Below, in pieces: positions 35,611 through 42,726 of a stretch of 64,000 bases of DNA. Position 1 is the first letter of the stretch. Each line of letters starts with the position of its first letter. The notes below the pieces were generated by a model. It searched no databases and was not told where the DNA came from. It saw only the letters and a program-made list of their open reading frames with translations. Source of the DNA: Pseudogulbenkiania subflava DSM 22618 (GTDB lineage: Bacteria; Pseudomonadota; Gammaproteobacteria; Burkholderiales; Chromobacteriaceae); NCBI RefSeq assembly GCF_900177275.1, contig NZ_FXAG01000010.1, forward strand, positions 1-64,000, read 5' to 3'. Made by a program: the position numbers and the translations under genes.

Positions 35611-35697
35611 CATTATGAGCGGCTCGGCTACCGAAAGGTGGGTGAGCGTTTCATCGAGGTGACGATTCCGCATTGGGAAATGATCAAGGCCTTGTAA
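35611..35697 (+). pseudogene. C-terminal remnant of a GNAT acetyltransferase
   Basis: The frame reads HYERLGYRKVGERFIEV then TIPHWEMIKAL and a stop, which is the typical end of a GNAT-fold acetyltransferase. Nothing GNAT-like is found upstream, where the cupin gene ends. It is probably a deletion relic left when neighbouring genes were rearranged. Confidence 0.5.
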
Positions 35698-35858
35698 CGA
35701 AAACCTCGGCGCTGTCGGGCCGGGGAGGCCGTCCCCTTTGCTATATTTTCAGGGCGCACGAGCGCCATCAGTCCTGACGCGGATAGGGTTCCTCTTTCGT
35801 GCGTCGTCTGCCGCCCGCTTGCCGGGCATCCGAAAGAACGTACAAGGAGTGTAGGATC

Positions 35859-36212
35859 ATGAGTTCCAACGCCATTTTCTTTGGCTGGAACCGTTCGCTG
35901 CCGGGGCGCGAGCGGCTCAGTGCCGAGCATTTCCAGGAGTTCGTGCAGTACCTTGCCGCCTTGCAGTTGCGTGGCAGCATCGACGGCTTCGAACCGGTAT
36001 TCCTCGAGCCGCATGGCGGCGATCTGAATGGCTTCATCTTGATCCGCGGCGAGCAGGCCAAGCTTGATGCGCTGCAGGCCAGCGACGACTGGGTCACTCA
36101 CATGACCCGCGCCATGCTGCACCTGGATGGTTCCGGAGTGGCGCGCGCGCTGACCGGCGACTTGGTCCACGGACGCATGGCCTTGTGGACCGGCCTCATC
36201 CCGTCGTCCTGA
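35859..36212 (+). CDS. hypothetical protein, possible dimeric alpha-beta barrel
   Basis: The 117-residue soluble protein begins MSSNAIFFGWNRSLPGRERL and has no recognised signature. The pattern (FFGWNRSLPGRE, later GFEPVFLEPHGGDLNGFILI, then DWVTHM) resembles small ferredoxin-like fold proteins that track with stress or aromatic metabolism, but no firm family assignment is possible. The ribosome binding site aaggag is good. It stands alone before the MocR gene on the opposite strand. Confidence 0.7.
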   Translation: MSSNAIFFGWNRSLPGRERLSAEHFQEFVQYLAALQLRGSIDGFEPVFLEPHGGDLNGFILIRGEQAKLDALQASDDWVTHMTRAMLHLDGSGVARALTGDLVHGRMALWTGLIPSS

Positions 36213-36270
36213 TCCTCACCCAACGACCTGTCCGGCCCGATGCCGTGGCTTGGGGCTGGCGTCGCTCCGG

Positions 36271-37716
36271 CTAGCCGCCGATCTGCGCCGTCGCCAGCTC
36301 TCCCACCCGCACCAGCGCCGCCAGGAAGCGCTCGTCCAGCGGCTGGCAGCACGACAGGCGCAGCGCGTTGCGGTAGCGCCCGCTGGGCGAGTACAGCGGG
36401 CCGGGCGAGATGCTGATGCGCTCGGCGATGGCGGCGTGGAACAGCGCCACCGTGTCGCACGGCTCGGGCAATTCCACCCACAGCAGGAAGCCGCCGGAGG
36501 GCCGTGTGGCGCGGGTGCCGGCGGGGAAGTGGTCGGCGATCAGCGCGCGCACCTTGTCGACGTGCACGGCGTAGCGGCGCTTGAGCGCACGCAGGTGGTG
36601 GTCGTAGCCGCCCGATTCCAGGAACAGCCCCAGCGTCTCGCTCAGCACCAGCGGTTCGGCGATCGAGGTGGCGAACTTCAGCTTGCGGATCGCCTCGGTG
36701 AAGCGCCCCCCTTCCATCCAGCCGACGCGGAAGTCCGGCGCCAGCGTCTTGGTGTAACTGGCGCAGACGATCACCCAGCCGTCACGGTCGAAGGCCTTGA
36801 CTGCCGGCTGCAGCGAGTCGGCGAACTGCAACTCGGCGTACAGCGCGTCCTCGATCAGCGGCACGCGGTACTGGTTCGCCAGCGCCGCCAGCCGTTTCTT
36901 GTTCTCCAGCGGCATGGTCGAGCCCAGCGGATTGTGCACGTTGGGCATGGCGATCACGGCGTTGAGGCGGCCTTCGGCCAGCAACAGCTCCAGCGCGTCC
37001 AGCGACAGTCCCTGCTGCGGATCGGTGGGAATCTCTACCGCCTTCAACCCGAGGCTGGCGAATAGCGGCAGCAGGTTGAAGTAGGTGGGGGATTCGATGC
37101 CGACGGTGTCGCCGTGGCGCGTGATGGCGCGCAGTGCCAATTGCAGCGCCTCCATGCAGCCGTGGGTGAGGATGATGTCATCCGGCTGTAGCGCCATGCC
37201 CAGTTCCAGCCCGCGCCGGGCGATCTGGGTGCGCAGCCGTTCCGAGCCGGGCGGCAGCGCGTAGGTGCTGACCAGGCCGGGGTTCTTGCGCAACAGCTGG
37301 CCCATCAGCCGTGCCAGCTTGGCGCCGGGGTAGAACTCGCCGCCGTGCGGGCAGGCCAGCGCCATGTCGATGTAGCCGGGGGTCTGCTGCGCCTTGAGCG
37401 AGGCGCCGATCAGGTCCAGCACCGCGCCGTCGGTGCCGCGCGCCGGACCGGCGGCCTGCGCGGTGCGGCGTGCCGGCAGCGGCAGGCGCGAGCGCACGTA
37501 GTAACCGGACTGCGGCCGCGCCTCGATCAGGCCGCGGTCTTCCAGCACGCGGTAGGCCGCCACCACGGTATTGAGGCTGAGGCGGCGGCTCTCGGCGGTG
37601 CGCCGCACCGACGGCAGGCGCGAGCCGGGCGGCAGCGTGCCGCGGCTGATCGCCAGCGACAGGTCTTCCGCCAGTTGCTGGTACAGGGTGAGGTTGGCCG
37701 AAGCGAGCGTTTCCAT
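36271..37716 (-). CDS. MocR-type regulator (GntR HTH fused to aminotransferase domain), copy 2
   Basis: The 481-residue fusion is paralogous to the one at 22840. It has an N-terminal HTH (LPPGSRLPSVRRTAESRRLS, ARPQSGYYVR) and an aminotransferase domain with the PLP lysine in ASYTKTLAPDFRVGWM and NPLGSTMPLENKKRL. Extensive similarity over the whole length and the same divergent LysE neighbour show a duplicated regulator/exporter unit. The inter-operon binding motifs differ, so specificity has diverged. It contains GGTTGGCCGAA at 37692. Confidence 0.9.
   Translation of the reverse strand: METLASANLTLYQQLAEDLSLAISRGTLPPGSRLPSVRRTAESRRLSLNTVVAAYRVLEDRGLIEARPQSGYYVRSRLPLPARRTAQAAGPARGTDGAVLDLIGASLKAQQTPGYIDMALACPHGGEFYPGAKLARLMGQLLRKNPGLVSTYALPPGSERLRTQIARRGLELGMALQPDDIILTHGCMEALQLALRAITRHGDTVGIESPTYFNLLPLFASLGLKAVEIPTDPQQGLSLDALELLLAEGRLNAVIAMPNVHNPLGSTMPLENKKRLAALANQYRVPLIEDALYAELQFADSLQPAVKAFDRDGWVIVCASYTKTLAPDFRVGWMEGGRFTEAIRKLKFATSIAEPLVLSETLGLFLESGGYDHHLRALKRRYAVHVDKVRALIADHFPAGTRATRPSGGFLLWVELPEPCDTVALFHAAIAERISISPGPLYSPSGRYRNALRLSCCQPLDERFLAALVRVGELATAQIGG
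37692..37702 (+). repeat. GGTTGGCCGAA copy, in MocR copy 2
   Basis: Encodes Ser-Ala-Asn-Leu near the N-terminus. It is at a different protein position from the MocR copy 1 repeat, so it is not simply inherited by duplication. Confidence 0.9.
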
Positions 37717-37737
37717 GGCGGGGCAGGATCGTGGACG

Positions 37738-37794
37738 GTGACAGCGGCCATGATAGACGAAGGTGACAGCCGGGTGGAAGTGGAGACTGTCACC
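37738..37794. promoter_or_regulatory. GGTGACAG repeat array, probable MocR copy 2 operator
   Basis: Two direct copies of GGTGACAG (37738-37745 and 37762-37769, start-to-start 24 bases) are followed by its inverse CTGTCACC (37787-37794). Mixed direct and inverted repeats in the divergent spacer are common for MocR sites. Confidence 0.68.
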
Positions 37795-37880
37795 ATGACA
37801 ATTTATATTTATTGCCACTGTATCAGCTTGTGGGCGCTGGTTAGCATGGTGGACAGAACCACTCATGAAGGAGCGCCGCC

Positions 37881-38495
37881 ATGCTCGAACTGCCCTTGCT
37901 GACCTATTTCGCCGTGATGTCGATCACCCCCGGCCCCAACAACCTGATGCTGGCCGCCTCCGGCGTCAATTTCGGCTTTCGCCGCACCGTGCCGCACCTG
38001 CTCGGTATCAGTATCGGCAACGGCTTCCAGCTTTTTGTCATCGCCTCCTTACTGGCGATGGTGCTGGGATGGGTCGAGTCGGCGCGCCTGCCGCTGGCCT
38101 TGGCCGGTTGCCTCTACCTGCTGTGGCTGTCATGGAAGATCGCCCGCGCCGGCCATCCCGAAGCGCGCGCCAAGGCCCGGCCGCTGGGTTTCTTCGGCGC
38201 CGCGCTGTTCCAGTGGCTCAATCCCAAGGCCTGGGTGATGGTGGTCAACACCGCCATTCTGTTCATGCCGGCGGGGGCGACCGACCGGGTGATCGCGGCA
38301 CTGGTGCTGGCGGTGACCTGCATGGCGATCAATTTTCCCTGTGTCAGCGTGTGGGCCTGGACCGGCGACCGGTTACGCCAATGGCTGGCGGAGGACCGGG
38401 CGCGCCGGCAGTTCAACACCGTCATGGCCGTGCTGATGGCCGGCACCGCGTTGTGGCTGCTGGGCGACGAAATCCGCCACGCCGGTCTGCTGTGA
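37881..38495 (+). CDS. LysE/RhtB-family amino acid exporter, copy 2
   Basis: The 204-residue membrane protein has the signature MSITPGPNNLMLAASGVNFG and WLNPKAWVMVVN, and is similar to the LysE at 24443. The ribosome binding site gaaggag is strong. The divergent MocR regulator copy 2 is its expected controller. The substrate is unknown. Confidence 0.88.
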   Translation: MLELPLLTYFAVMSITPGPNNLMLAASGVNFGFRRTVPHLLGISIGNGFQLFVIASLLAMVLGWVESARLPLALAGCLYLLWLSWKIARAGHPEARAKARPLGFFGAALFQWLNPKAWVMVVNTAILFMPAGATDRVIAALVLAVTCMAINFPCVSVWAWTGDRLRQWLAEDRARRQFNTVMAVLMAGTALWLLGDEIRHAGLL

Positions 38496-38594
38496 ACGAT
38501 GTCCGTTTTTGGCAGGGTGTTGTCCGCCGGCGGCCTCGTGGCAAGGCCGGGCGATGGTTATGCTGAGGGCTGTTTCCTACAGGAGCCCAACCCC

Positions 38595-39146
38595 ATGAGC
38601 AAGCCGAAGACCGCCCTGCTGGTGATCGATGTCCAGCAATCCTTCCTGCACCGTCCGTATTGGAACGACGCCGAACTGCCGGTGTTCCGCCATAATCTGC
38701 AGGCGCTGATCGCCGGCGCCGAGGCGCGCGGCGTGCCGGTGGTCAATATCCTGCACGAAGACGGCGACGGCCCGTTCTCCGCCGCCTCCGGGCTGGTCAC
38801 GCCGCTCGACTGGCTGACCCACACACCCGCCGCCTCCTTCGTCAAACACGTGCACAACGCCATCATCGGCTCCGGCCTGAAGGAGTGGCTGGACGAGCGT
38901 GGCATCACCCGGTTGGCGATCAGCGGCATCCGCACCGAGCAGTGCTGCGAAACCACCACCCGTGTGGCGTCCGATCTCGGCTACCAGGTGGATTTCGTCA
39001 CCGACGCCACCCTGACCTTCGCCATGACGCACCCGGTCAGCGGCCGTACCTGTAGCGCCGCCGAGATCCGCGACAAGACCGAGTTGGTGCTCGCCGGCCG
39101 CTTCGCTCGCATCGCCAGCGTCGACGACGCGCTGGCGGCGATGTAA
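38595..39146 (+). CDS. isochorismatase-family cysteine hydrolase
   Basis: The 183-residue protein has the family's catalytic set: Asp in LLVIDVQQSFLHRPYW, Lys in PAASFVKHVHNA, and Cys in GIRTEQCCETTTRVASDLGY. Two adjacent cysteines occupy the nucleophile position, as in many relatives. Members hydrolyse amides such as nicotinamide or biuret. The substrate is not evident. It starts with a caggag ribosome binding site 100 bases after the LysE stop. Confidence 0.85.
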   Translation: MSKPKTALLVIDVQQSFLHRPYWNDAELPVFRHNLQALIAGAEARGVPVVNILHEDGDGPFSAASGLVTPLDWLTHTPAASFVKHVHNAIIGSGLKEWLDERGITRLAISGIRTEQCCETTTRVASDLGYQVDFVTDATLTFAMTHPVSGRTCSAAEIRDKTELVLAGRFARIASVDDALAAM

Positions 39147-39175
39147 GTCTGATCTCCCGATACGGAACCAACACC

Positions 39176-39484
39176 ATGCTGGAACTCAGACCGAGTTGTG
39201 AACACTGCAATACCGCGCTGCCGCCCGACTCGCCCGAGGCGCGCATCTGCAGCTTCGAATGCACCTTCTGCGCCCGCTGCGTCGACGAGGTGCTGGGTAA
39301 CGTCTGTCCCAACTGCGGCGGCGGCTTCGCGCCCCGGCCGATCCGTCCGGCGCGCGACTGGCACGGTGGCAACTCTCTCGGCAACTATCCGTCGAGTCAG
39401 CGCGTGGTCTACCGCCCGGTCGATGTGGCGGCGCACGCGGAATTCGTCGCGTCGCTCGGTGCGCTGCCGCCCGAGCGGCGTTGA
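39176..39484 (+). CDS. DUF1272 zinc-ribbon-like protein
   Basis: The 102-residue protein has the DUF1272 core MLELRPSCEHCNTALPPDSP, a cysteine pair in FECTFCARCVDEVLGN and a second in VCPNCGGGFAPRP. The four CxxC-type pairs suggest one or two zinc sites. It is probably co-transcribed with the isochorismatase-like gene 30 bases upstream. The function is unknown. Confidence 0.88.
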   Translation: MLELRPSCEHCNTALPPDSPEARICSFECTFCARCVDEVLGNVCPNCGGGFAPRPIRPARDWHGGNSLGNYPSSQRVVYRPVDVAAHAEFVASLGALPPERR

Positions 39485-39515
39485 AGGGAGGGTGGAATCA
39501 TGGAGCAGAACGTGT

Positions 39516-39526
39516 TTCGGCCAACC
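39516..39526 (-). repeat. GGTTGGCCGAA copy, in interrupted hypothetical gene
   Basis: The plus strand reads TTCGGCCAACC, in the codons for Phe-Arg-Pro-Thr near the N-terminus: a third coding phase. Confidence 0.9.
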
Positions 39527-39757
39527 CCGTATCAGCCCCGTCCGTTGGCTGCGCGCGGTGTGCTGGCGGCACCGGATGGCTGGCGTCTCAAACTGTACGA
39601 CATCGCCTACGATGCCCTGCCGTTCGACGAGGCCCGCTTCGCCGCCGGGGTGGAGGGCGCACTGGCCGGGTTGCCGCCGCCGGCGTTGACGGCGCAGCGT
39701 CCCGGCGCCGGCGCCCTGATCCGCCACGCCGGGCGCGGCATGGACTATCTGGTGTTA

Positions 39758-39961
39758 GAACCCCTCCCATTAGGCGGCTGCGCCTTCGCAGCTTGAGCGC
39801 CGGCGGTACTGCGTGCGAATCCATCGCTGAGCCAATCAAAGATTGGCACGCAGGGATTCGCTCAGCGATCAGGAATCCTCATGTACTCTATGTACATTCC
39901 GGTTCCTGTGCTCCGGCGGCACTCAACCTGCCTTGGCTCGCTCGCCTACTGGGGTAGACTC
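39758..39961. mobile_element. MITE-like element 1, in the hypothetical gene
   Basis: The element is flanked by TTA on both sides (39755-39757 and 39962-39964). Its ends are imperfect inverted repeats: GAACCCCTCCCATTAGGCG on the left, GAGTCTACCCCAGTAGGCG on the right read inwards. The core includes gcgtgcgaatcc, the dyad ccaatcaaagattgg and attccggttcctgtgc. It encodes no transposase. The TNA-type 3-bp duplication suggests mobilisation by an IS5-family enzyme (inference). Confidence 0.8.
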
Positions 39962-40175
39962 TTAGTCTATTGGGATAACGACAACGAGTGCCTGGTGCGG
40001 GTCTGGGTGCGCGACGAGAACGGCTGGCGTGCGGCGCGCAGCGAGTCGTTCTGCGTGTGGGATCTGCAGGTGATCTGGCACGAGCGCGAAGCCTGCGTGC
40101 GCCACCTGTTGACCGACGCACCGGACATGGACGGGTATCTCGCCGATACCCTGTGATCAATCGACTGGAGGCGAC

Positions 40176-41081
40176 ATGCCGCTGACCGACATTGCCCAGG
40201 CGCTGGCCATCGTGCTGGTGTGGGGCGTCAATTTCGTGGTGATCAAATGGGGCGTGGCCGACGTGCCGCCGCTGCTCCTGGGCGCGCTGCGCTTCACGCT
40301 GGCGGCGTTGCCGGCGGTGCTGCTGGTGCGCCGCCCGGCGGTGCCGTGGCGCTGGCTGGCGGCCTACGCGCTGACCGTCGGCGTCGGCCAATTCGGCCTG
40401 CTGTTCTCCGCCATCAAGCTCGGCATGCCGGCCGGCCTCGCCTCGGTGGTGCTGCAGGCGCAGGCCTTCTTCACGCTGCTGTTGGCCTCGCTGGTGCTGG
40501 GCGAGCGCTGGAAGGCGGCGCAGCTGGTCGGCCTGTTGTGCGCGCTGGCCGGGCTGGCGCTGATCGGCGTGGGCAAAGGCGGCAACATGACGCTGATCGG
40601 CTTCGCCCTGACCGTGGCGGCGGCGTTGAGCTGGGCCGCCTCCAACGTGGTGGTGCGGCTGATCGGCCGCGCCGGCTACCGCGTCGAGCCGCTCGGCCTG
40701 GTGGTGTGGTCGAGCTTGGTGCCGCCGGTGCCGTTCCTGATGCTGTCATTCTGGCTGGAAGGCGGCGAGCGCATCGCCGCCGCGCTCGGTCATTTCTCGC
40801 TGCCGTCCTTGCTGGCAGTGGCCTATCTCGCCTTCGTCGCCACGCTGTTCGGCTACGGGCTGTGGAGCCGGTTGCTGGCGCGCCACGCCGCCAACAAGGT
40901 GGCGCCGTTCTCGTTGCTGGTGCCGGTGGTGGGGCTGATCGCCGCCAGCCTGCTGCTGGGCGAGCGCTTGAGCGCCGGGCAGGCGGTGGGCAGCCTGCTG
41001 CTGTTGGCCGGACTGGTGATCAACGTGCTGGGCGAGCGCCTGCGGGACTACTGGCGCCAGCGGGAGGCCGCCGGTGCGTGA
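40176..41081 (+). CDS. EamA/DMT-family metabolite exporter
   Basis: The 301-residue membrane protein has ten predicted hydrophobic segments arranged as two EamA repeats (WGVNFVVIKWGVADVPPLLL, LLASLVLGERWKAAQLVGLL; LIAASLLLGERLSAGQAVG). It resembles the O-acetylserine/cysteine exporter EamA. The following GlxA-like regulator starts 8 bases before this gene ends, so they form an operon and may be functionally linked. Confidence 0.88.
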   Translation: MPLTDIAQALAIVLVWGVNFVVIKWGVADVPPLLLGALRFTLAALPAVLLVRRPAVPWRWLAAYALTVGVGQFGLLFSAIKLGMPAGLASVVLQAQAFFTLLLASLVLGERWKAAQLVGLLCALAGLALIGVGKGGNMTLIGFALTVAAALSWAASNVVVRLIGRAGYRVEPLGLVVWSSLVPPVPFLMLSFWLEGGERIAAALGHFSLPSLLAVAYLAFVATLFGYGLWSRLLARHAANKVAPFSLLVPVVGLIAASLLLGERLSAGQAVGSLLLLAGLVINVLGERLRDYWRQREAAGA

Positions 41082-41988
41082 AGTCTGTTTCGTGCTGACG
41101 CCGGGCTTCCTGCTGCTCGACCTGGCCGGCCCGGCCGAGGCGTTCCGCATCGCCAACCAGTTCGGCGCCGAGTTCGCCTTGCGTTACCTCGGCGTCGGCG
41201 ACAGCGTCACCTCGTCGCTCGGCCTGCCGTTGGGCGGCCTCGAGCCACTGCCCGACACGCTGGCCGACGGCACGCTGCTGGTGATCCCCGGTGTGACCGG
41301 TTCGGCCGAGGCGTACGACAGCGACGCGGCGCGCCAGCTCGCGCGCTGGCTCGCCACTCATGTCGACCCCAGCCGCCACCTGCTGGCCACGGTGTGCTCC
41401 GGCGCCCTGCTGGCAGCGCGTGCCGGCCTGCTCGCCGGGCGCGACTGCACCACCCACCATGTGCACCTCGAGCACCTGCGCCAGTTCGACGCGAGCGCCA
41501 AGGTGCGCGAGAACCGCGTGTTCGTCGAGGACGGTGCGGTGTTCAGCAGCGCCGGCGTGACCGCCGGCATCGACCTTGCGCTGCATCTGATCGCCCGTCT
41601 CGCCAGCCCGGCGCTGGCACGCGACGTGGCGCGCCACATGGTGGTGTACTTCCGCCGCTCGCCGCAGGACCCGGAGCTGTCGCCCTGGCTCAGCCACCGC
41701 AACCACCTGCACCCGGCGGTGCACCGCGCGCAGGACCTGATCGCCGGCGAACCGGAGCAGGCCTGGAGCGTGGAAACGTTGGCCGAAGCGGTGCACGTCA
41801 GCCCACGCCACCTGGCGCGGCTGTTCCGTCAGCACGCCGGGGTGTCGGTGCACGACTATCAGCAGCAAATCCGGCTGGCGCGGGCGCGGCAATGGCTCGC
41901 CGCCGGGCTGTCGCGCGAGAAGGCGGCGCTGTCGGCTGGTTTCTCGTCAGCGCGCCAGCTGGGGCGGGCCGAGCGGCACGGGGCGTAA
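41074..41988 (+). CDS. GlxA-type AraC regulator with DJ-1/PfpI domain, short C-terminus
   Basis: The 304-residue protein has an N-terminal DJ-1/PfpI domain (VLTPGFLLLDLAGPAEAF, elbow Cys in LLATVCSGALLAARAG) and a C-terminal AraC domain (VHVSPRHLARLFRQHAGVSV). The second helix-turn-helix ends abruptly after AALSAGFSSARQLGRAERHG. The usual F...G.SP..YR.RF ending is missing, so about 15-20 residues are lost or diverged. The start is GTG at 41074, overlapping the exporter gene. The sigma-28 promoter of flgP begins 15 bases after the stop. Confidence 0.83.
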   Translation: MREVCFVLTPGFLLLDLAGPAEAFRIANQFGAEFALRYLGVGDSVTSSLGLPLGGLEPLPDTLADGTLLVIPGVTGSAEAYDSDAARQLARWLATHVDPSRHLLATVCSGALLAARAGLLAGRDCTTHHVHLEHLRQFDASAKVRENRVFVEDGAVFSSAGVTAGIDLALHLIARLASPALARDVARHMVVYFRRSPQDPELSPWLSHRNHLHPAVHRAQDLIAGEPEQAWSVETLAEAVHVSPRHLARLFRQHAGVSVHDYQQQIRLARARQWLAAGLSREKAALSAGFSSARQLGRAERHGA

Positions 41989-42003
41989 AACCGCACTGCC
42001 GGC

Positions 42004-42030
42004 TCAAGTTTTTTGCCGGAGCGCCGATAA
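42004..42030 (+). promoter_or_regulatory. sigma-28 (FliA) promoter of flgPT
   Basis: TCAAGTTT, 11 bases, then GCCGATAA. This matches the flagellar consensus TAAAGTTT-N11-GCCGATAA with one mismatch and exact spacing. It lies about 65 bases before the flgP ATG. Confidence 0.85.
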
Positions 42031-42093
42031 ACCGGTTGACGCTTCATGACGTTGATTCATACCATCCGGTCAAAATAATCTTCGGTAATTGCC

Positions 42094-42726
42094 ATGAAAC
42101 CTGCCTCGCTGCTCCGCCTCTCCGTGTTGACCCTGGCCCTCGCCCTGAGTGCCTGCGCCGCCCCGCGCCAGACGACGGCGTCGACGGCCAGTGGCAGTGA
42201 TCCGATCAGCGGAGCCGGCTACGTCGGAGCCGGCATCGAGCCGGAAGCACCCAAGGTCGTGGTGAAGGAAGTGAATCCCTACCAGCCGGTCACCATCCGC
42301 GTCACCGGCGTCGGCGCCGCGCCGCTCGGCAACACCCTGAGCCCGTCGCAACGCAAGCTGCTGGGGCTGCGCGCCGCCAAGCTCGACGCCTTCCGCGCCG
42401 TCGCCGAAGAAGTGCAGGGCATGAAGCTGGTCGGCAACAGCTCGGTCTCCAACATGCTGGCCACCAACGACGCCTTCCGCACCTACGTCGATGCCTACCT
42501 GCGCGGCGTCAAGGTGCTCTCCAACACCATGGCGCCGGACGGCACCACCGAGGCGGTGGCCGAGATCGTGCTCGACAACGACTTCTACCGCGAATACAAG
42601 AAGGCGCTGGACCGCAGCGGCAGCGTGATGAAGGCGGCGCAACAGAGTGCCGTGGACGGCGTCGCCTGTACCGACGGCAACTGCGGCGCCAGCCGTTACG
42701 ACAGCAACTTTTATGTAGCGCAGTGA
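42094..42726 (+). CDS. flgP: FlgP-like flagellar lipoprotein (LPP20 family)
   Basis: The 210-residue outer-membrane lipoprotein has a signal peptide and lipobox (LALALSACAAP). The LPP20/FlgP domain includes LSPSQRKLLGLRAAKLDAFR, SVSNMLATNDAFRTYVDAYL and AEIVLDNDFYREYKKAL. In Vibrio, FlgP helps build the outer-membrane ring of the sheathed polar flagellum. The stop overlaps the flgT start by one base, and a FliA promoter precedes it, so a flagellar role is well supported. Confidence 0.87.
   Translation: MKPASLLRLSVLTLALALSACAAPRQTTASTASGSDPISGAGYVGAGIEPEAPKVVVKEVNPYQPVTIRVTGVGAAPLGNTLSPSQRKLLGLRAAKLDAFRAVAEEVQGMKLVGNSSVSNMLATNDAFRTYVDAYLRGVKVLSNTMAPDGTTEAVAEIVLDNDFYREYKKALDRSGSVMKAAQQSAVDGVACTDGNCGASRYDSNFYVAQ

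Larger units (their letters stand above)
39500..40156 (+). pseudogene. hypothetical gene interrupted by a 204-bp MITE-like element
   Basis: The first part (ATG 39500, MEQNVFRPTPYQPRP through GRGMDYLVL) runs into the element and meets a stop within it. The second part (VYWDNDNECLVRVWVRDE to GYLADTL) continues beyond it to TGA 40154-40156. Removing the element and one TTA duplicate joins ...DYLVL to VYWDND... in frame, giving an intact gene of about 149 codons. An ATG inside the element (39881) could drive the second half as a short fusion. The family is not recognised. GGTTGGCCGAA (reverse) is at 39516. Confidence 0.8.
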
